Below are positions 60,860 to 64,000 of a stretch of 64,000 bases of DNA, piece after piece; position 1 is the first letter of the stretch, and each line of letters begins with the position of its first letter. Below the pieces are notes generated by a model, which ran no database searches, was not told where the DNA came from, and saw only the letters and a list, made by a program, of their open reading frames with translations. Location of the stretch: NCBI GenBank assembly GCA_963833505.1, contig CAWHYG010000007.1:1860001-1924000 (forward strand). Reading direction: 5' to 3'. A program made the translations under genes and the position numbers. The DNA comes from CAWHYG01 sp963833505 (GTDB lineage: Bacteria > Eisenbacteria > RBG-16-71-46 > CAIMUX01).

Positions 60860-61891
60860 TTACCGGATGTAGGCCTCCGGATTCTTCGCCACGCCGTTGA
60901 CGTAGACCTCATAGTGCAGGTGTGGCCCCGTCGACCTTCCGGTGGTTCCAACCGTGCCGATGACGGCGCCGCGATTGACCGTCTGTCCCTCGGTCACGCG
61001 CGCCGAATGCAGGTGGCAGTAGGCCGTCTCGTATCCGTAGCCGTGGCTGATCCGGACGCAGATGCCGAAATCGCCCGCCCATCCAACGGAAACCACGCGG
61101 CCGGCGGCGGCGGCGTGCACCGACGTTCCCGGCTCCGCCCGCAGGTCGACGCCGCTGTGGAACGCCCGCTCTCCCGTGAACGGATCGCTCCGGTAGCCGA
61201 ACCCGTCCGAAACGGCATACGGATCCTGGATCGGGCAGATCGAGGGCGTGTGATCCAGGCGCTCGCGGATCCGGTGGAGCAGACCCAGCGTCTCCTCGGC
61301 GCTGGCGCGCTGCCGGGTCGCCTGCTGCGCCAGGGTGTCGAGGCGGGCGGTCTGTAGCTGTACAGTCCGGCGGAGATCCGGATCGAGGGTGGCGTGATCG
61401 TAGCCGGACATCGGACCGGCCGCTTTCGGCGCCGCTCCCGCGATCGACGGCGGGATCGAGGACACCGGCGATGAAAGGGCCGAAGTCACGGGATCCCCCG
61501 CGAGGGTCGAGCCGGCAATCGGTCCGGGGCCCGTCAGGAGCGGACCGCCGGTCCCCAGCCTGTTCGGACCGGATTGCACCGCAAGCCCGGCCAGAATCCG
61601 CGCCTGGCGCTCCATCTCCTGCCCGTCGCGGACCTGTCCTTCGACAGCCTCGAGGGCCTTGTTGACGTCGCTGAGGTGAGTCCTGAGCGATGCGTTCTCC
61701 TTGCGTAAGGCGTTCAGGGACCGCAAGCCCCGCAGCGCCCAGACGTGCAACCCGATCGAACCCGCCAGCATCACCACCAGGAGGATGGCGATCCCGAGAG
61801 CGCCGTGCAGCGCCCGATGAGGGATGCGGAGGCTTCGAACGGCCCCGCCACCCTCGGGCACGAGTACGACATTCCAGAACCTCTTGGCCAT
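60860..61891 (-). CDS. M23-family murein endopeptidase
   Basis: A 343-residue protein. One N-terminal membrane helix (ALGIAILLVVMLAGSIGLHV) follows a short cytoplasmic segment. A coiled coil (LNALRKENASLRTHLSDVNKALEAVEGQ) and linker lead to the LytM domain with GFGYRSDPFTGERAFHSGVDL and GPHLHYEVYVNG, the zinc ligands HxxxD and HxH. This is the membrane-anchored architecture of MepM/NlpD-like proteins that cut or activate cutting of cross-links. GAGGGAGCC precedes ATG 61891. It pairs with the amidase gene next door. Confidence 0.9.
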   Translation of the reverse strand: MAKRFWNVVLVPEGGGAVRSLRIPHRALHGALGIAILLVVMLAGSIGLHVWALRGLRSLNALRKENASLRTHLSDVNKALEAVEGQVRDGQEMERQARILAGLAVQSGPNRLGTGGPLLTGPGPIAGSTLAGDPVTSALSSPVSSIPPSIAGAAPKAAGPMSGYDHATLDPDLRRTVQLQTARLDTLAQQATRQRASAEETLGLLHRIRERLDHTPSICPIQDPYAVSDGFGYRSDPFTGERAFHSGVDLRAEPGTSVHAAAAGRVVSVGWAGDFGICVRISHGYGYETAYCHLHSARVTEGQTVNRGAVIGTVGTTGRSTGPHLHYEVYVNGVAKNPEAYIR

Positions 61892-62158
61892 TGGCTCCCT
61901 CACAAGTCTGAATGGGGAAACGGCAGACTCAGGGTCCCTCCTCGTCTGCCCCAGCCGGAGTGCGGGCCGGCGGCGCCCCTCGTTGAAGTTGACGTTCCGA
62001 AGACGGCCTCCTCGGTGCACCGGCCCCGGAATGACCTGGATCGGCTACCGCCCTGGATTCCTGCCGGACAGGCGCCGACTGGGCGGACCGTAACAACCAG
62101 GATCCATGGCGTCAACCCTGGGAGGGGTTAAGAGTGCGGAAATAGGAGATATTGAATC

Positions 62159-63613
62159 TCACTTTGTGTCGAGCGCAAGACCAACGAAAAAGCGTTCCGG
62201 ACCCCGCTGCACCCGGAGAACGGCCGGACGCCCCTTCCCGGCTGACTCCTCGATCGCATGACGGCAGGCGTCCGGGTCCTTCACGTAGGCCCCGTTCACT
62301 TCGAGAATGATGTCGCCATCGATCAGGCCGGCCTCCGATGCTTCGCTCGGGGTCTTGACATTGTTGACCACGACGCCCGAGTCGGGAGCGCCCTCTTCCG
62401 CGCCGGGCTCGATCGGGCCCAGCTCCAGGCCCAGCTCGGCCGGCGACTCCGGCCGGGGCGCGCTCGCGACCTCCGCTTCCGGACGGCGGGAGAGCTCCAC
62501 GCGCACTTCGATGGTCTTCCCGTAGCGATAGAGCGTGAGCGGAACCGAGCGGCCGATCGGCGTCCGCGCGATCTGCAGGCGGAACTCGTTCAGCTCCTGG
62601 ACGTCGCGACCGTCGCACGCAAGGACGACGTCCCCTTCCTTGATCCCGGCCTTCTCTGCCGGCGTGCCCGGCTGGACCTCGCGCACCAGGACTCCGCGGG
62701 CGTCGCGCAGGCCCAGCCCCTCGGCCAGCACGCCGTCCATCCGCTGGAGGATCACCCCCATGTAGCCCCGGTCGACCTTCCCGTCCGCGATGAGGTCCTT
62801 GGCCACTTCCTTCGCCATGTTGATGGACACGGCGAAGCCGATGCCTCGTCCGGGACCGCCGAAGGCGGTGTTCATCCCGATCGCCTCTCCGCGGGTGTTG
62901 ACGAGCGGCCCGCCGCTGTTTCCGAAGTTGATGGCGGCGTCCGTCTGGATGAAATCCTGATAGTCGGGGGTGGAACCGCTGATCGTGATCTCGGTCCGCT
63001 GCTTGGCGCTGACCACGCCCACGGTGAGCGTGCCCTCGAGAACGCCCAGGGGATTCCCGACCGCGGCCACCCATTCGCCGATCTTGAGGGCGTCGGAATC
63101 GCCCAGAGGCACGACCGGAAGATGTCTGCCCGCGTCGATCTTGAGCACGGCCACGTCGGTCTGCGGGTCGGTTCCCACGAGCGTGGCGCGAAACTGCCGG
63201 CCGTCGGCGAGCTGGACGCGGATGCTGCTGGCCCCGGAGACCACGTGGTTGTTGGTCAGGATGTGGCCCTGGTCATCGATGATGAATCCGCTGCCGGACG
63301 ACGGGACCATGATCTCGCCGTCCTTGTTGAATGGCAGATCCGGCGCCTCGCCGGAGGAGTCGGGCGGAATGTCCGGATGATGGAAGAGACGGTTCGACTC
63401 GATCGAGACGACTCCGGGAAGGACATCGGCCGCGACCCGCACGAAGGGCCCCTCGTCGCTGGGCGCCTCCTTCTGAGTTCTCTCCGCGGCCACGCCTCGC
63501 GCCGTGCGCACGCCTCCTGAAAGGAGCAGTCCCAGCAGGATCCCCACGCCGAGAAGGGAGATGCTCCACGCGGCCAGTCTGGAACCGTCGCTCAGGCTTC
63601 TGTCCTCATTCAT
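62159..63613 (-). CDS. HtrA/DegP-type periplasmic serine protease with two PDZ domains
   Basis: A 484-residue protein. One membrane helix (WSISLLGVGILLGLLLSGGV) is followed by a trypsin-like domain with His in ILTNNHVVSG, Asp in DPQTDVAVLKID and Ser in INFGNSGGPLVN. Two PDZ domains follow (VREVQPGTPAEKAGIKEGDVV; TPSEASEAGLIDGDIIL). It degrades or refolds damaged periplasmic proteins. Start and preceding stop overlap by 8 bases (63606-63613), so it is translationally coupled to the coiled-coil protein upstream. Confidence 0.95.
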   Translation of the reverse strand: MNEDRSLSDGSRLAAWSISLLGVGILLGLLLSGGVRTARGVAAERTQKEAPSDEGPFVRVAADVLPGVVSIESNRLFHHPDIPPDSSGEAPDLPFNKDGEIMVPSSGSGFIIDDQGHILTNNHVVSGASSIRVQLADGRQFRATLVGTDPQTDVAVLKIDAGRHLPVVPLGDSDALKIGEWVAAVGNPLGVLEGTLTVGVVSAKQRTEITISGSTPDYQDFIQTDAAINFGNSGGPLVNTRGEAIGMNTAFGGPGRGIGFAVSINMAKEVAKDLIADGKVDRGYMGVILQRMDGVLAEGLGLRDARGVLVREVQPGTPAEKAGIKEGDVVLACDGRDVQELNEFRLQIARTPIGRSVPLTLYRYGKTIEVRVELSRRPEAEVASAPRPESPAELGLELGPIEPGAEEGAPDSGVVVNNVKTPSEASEAGLIDGDIILEVNGAYVKDPDACRHAIEESAGKGRPAVLRVQRGPERFFVGLALDTK

Positions 63614-63941
63614 GGATGTCCTCGTCCGATCCGCGGCCGCCCTGTTTCCGGATCTCCTCGATCTCGAGCCGCTTCTGTCTCTGCCGCCGTTCGAGCCCGC
63701 GAACCGTTTCGACCATCTCGACCAGAGACGAATCACGCGCCCAGCTCGGAAACTCACCTTGTTCCAGGAGCCGGAGAAACCGTTCGCCGAGATCGGCGCG
63801 GCGCCTCGTCAGGTCCCACTCGATCTGGAGCAGCTCCACCTGCCGTCGCGAGACGCGAGCCACCTCGCCGGTCTTCTGTCCGGCCGCCTCGAGCCAGTCC
63901 CGCAACTGCCGGCCCAGACGGTCCTGGAAATCCTCGTTCAT
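63606..63941 (-). CDS. Small coiled-coil protein, unknown function
   Basis: A 111-residue, highly charged helical protein (RRQVELLQIEWDLTRRRADLGERFLRLLEQ, GLERRQRQKRLEIEEIRKQ). No signal or membrane helix. GAGGATTCG precedes the ATG at 63941. The frame is open upstream to the window edge, so a longer N-terminus beyond base 64000 is possible. It heads the visible minus-strand envelope block and overlaps htrA. No family was recognised. Confidence 0.7.
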   Translation of the reverse strand: MNEDFQDRLGRQLRDWLEAAGQKTGEVARVSRRQVELLQIEWDLTRRRADLGERFLRLLEQGEFPSWARDSSLVEMVETVRGLERRQRQKRLEIEEIRKQGGRGSDEDIHE

Positions 63942-64000
63942 CGAATCCTCAATGAGGCCGTTCTCCCGGATCTCAACGCTCTGCGCCGGCGGGGCGGCAC

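Noticed and set aside
1..64000. CRISPR array, prophage, rRNA operon or restriction/defence island
   Set aside because: No spaced direct repeats, phage structural genes, rRNA sequence or known defence gene families were seen on either strand.

Overview
The window is GC-rich, gene-dense bacterial DNA. Five predicted secreted proteins (genes ending at 579, 26088, 31501, 33419 and 50579) carry a C-terminal FlgD-Ig-like sorting module ending in a K/R-rich strand, as in secreted proteins of the FCB group. Together with the base composition and lysyl-endopeptidase-type and Cys-rich secreted proteins, this suggests a member of the Candidatus Eisenbacteria (Eiseniibacteriota) or a close relative. That assignment is inference. 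Four genes need a single +1 frame correction and one has an in-frame TGA, so the sequence may be an imperfect metagenomic or long-read assembly.

Layout. 1-1.9 kb: tail of a secreted subtilase, a small membrane protein and a PAS-domain protein. 2-5.3 kb: cobalt/nickel ECF importer (CbiM with a PDGLE tail, CbiQ, CbiO), with the CbiO ATPase fused in frame to a HAD hydrolase. 5.3-11.4 kb: a two-domain retropepsin-like protease with PDZ, then two overlapping GT39-like membrane glycosyltransferases. 11.8-14.3 kb: alanine dehydrogenase-like protein plus acetyl-CoA hydrolase/CoA-transferase, closed by a perfect hairpin. 14.5-18.4 kb: a Cys-rich secreted repeat protein with an in-frame TGA, a DUF885 metallohydrolase and a DUF4143 ATPase. 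18.7-24.3 kb: DsbD with a long Gly/Ala linker, tRNA-Arg(UCG), an EEP-family phosphodiesterase and a polytopic membrane protein. 24.4-26.1 kb: a MITE-like element and a YtxH / DUF948 / YtxH cluster. 26.1-33.4 kb: a secreted metalloprotease, an intact IS1380-type insertion sequence with a 5-bp target duplication, and two tandem lysyl-endopeptidase paralogues. 33.5-41.3 kb: spermidine-synthase-like membrane protein, an AmrS-type radical SAM enzyme, a peptide-transporter binding lipoprotein coupled to chorismate synthase, and a Spy-like periplasmic protein.

41.3-43.9 kb is a gene-poor stretch with inverted repeats, a 24-residue hydrophobic micro-ORF with its own ribosome site and terminator, a near-consensus promoter, and a secreted protein whose C-terminus (WGQIKNLY) matches that of the Cys-rich protein 29 kb away (WGRIKSRY). 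44-50.6 kb: a GAF histidine kinase coupled to a receiver-SpoIIE phosphatase, then a large secreted subtilase. 51-55 kb: a lipoprotein, a START-like protein, GpmI and SerS. 55-64 kb, all on the minus strand: coiled-coil protein, HtrA protease, M23 endopeptidase, AMIN-amidase, HPt-HDOD signalling protein, MotA, MotB and a TPR protein, a block for envelope maintenance and motility.

Recurring themes are protein secretion and proteolysis, cell-wall remodelling, and low-complexity Gly/Ala/Pro insertions inside otherwise conserved enzymes (AroC, DsbD, the histidine kinase, the spermidine-synthase-like protein, the CbiO-HAD linker).
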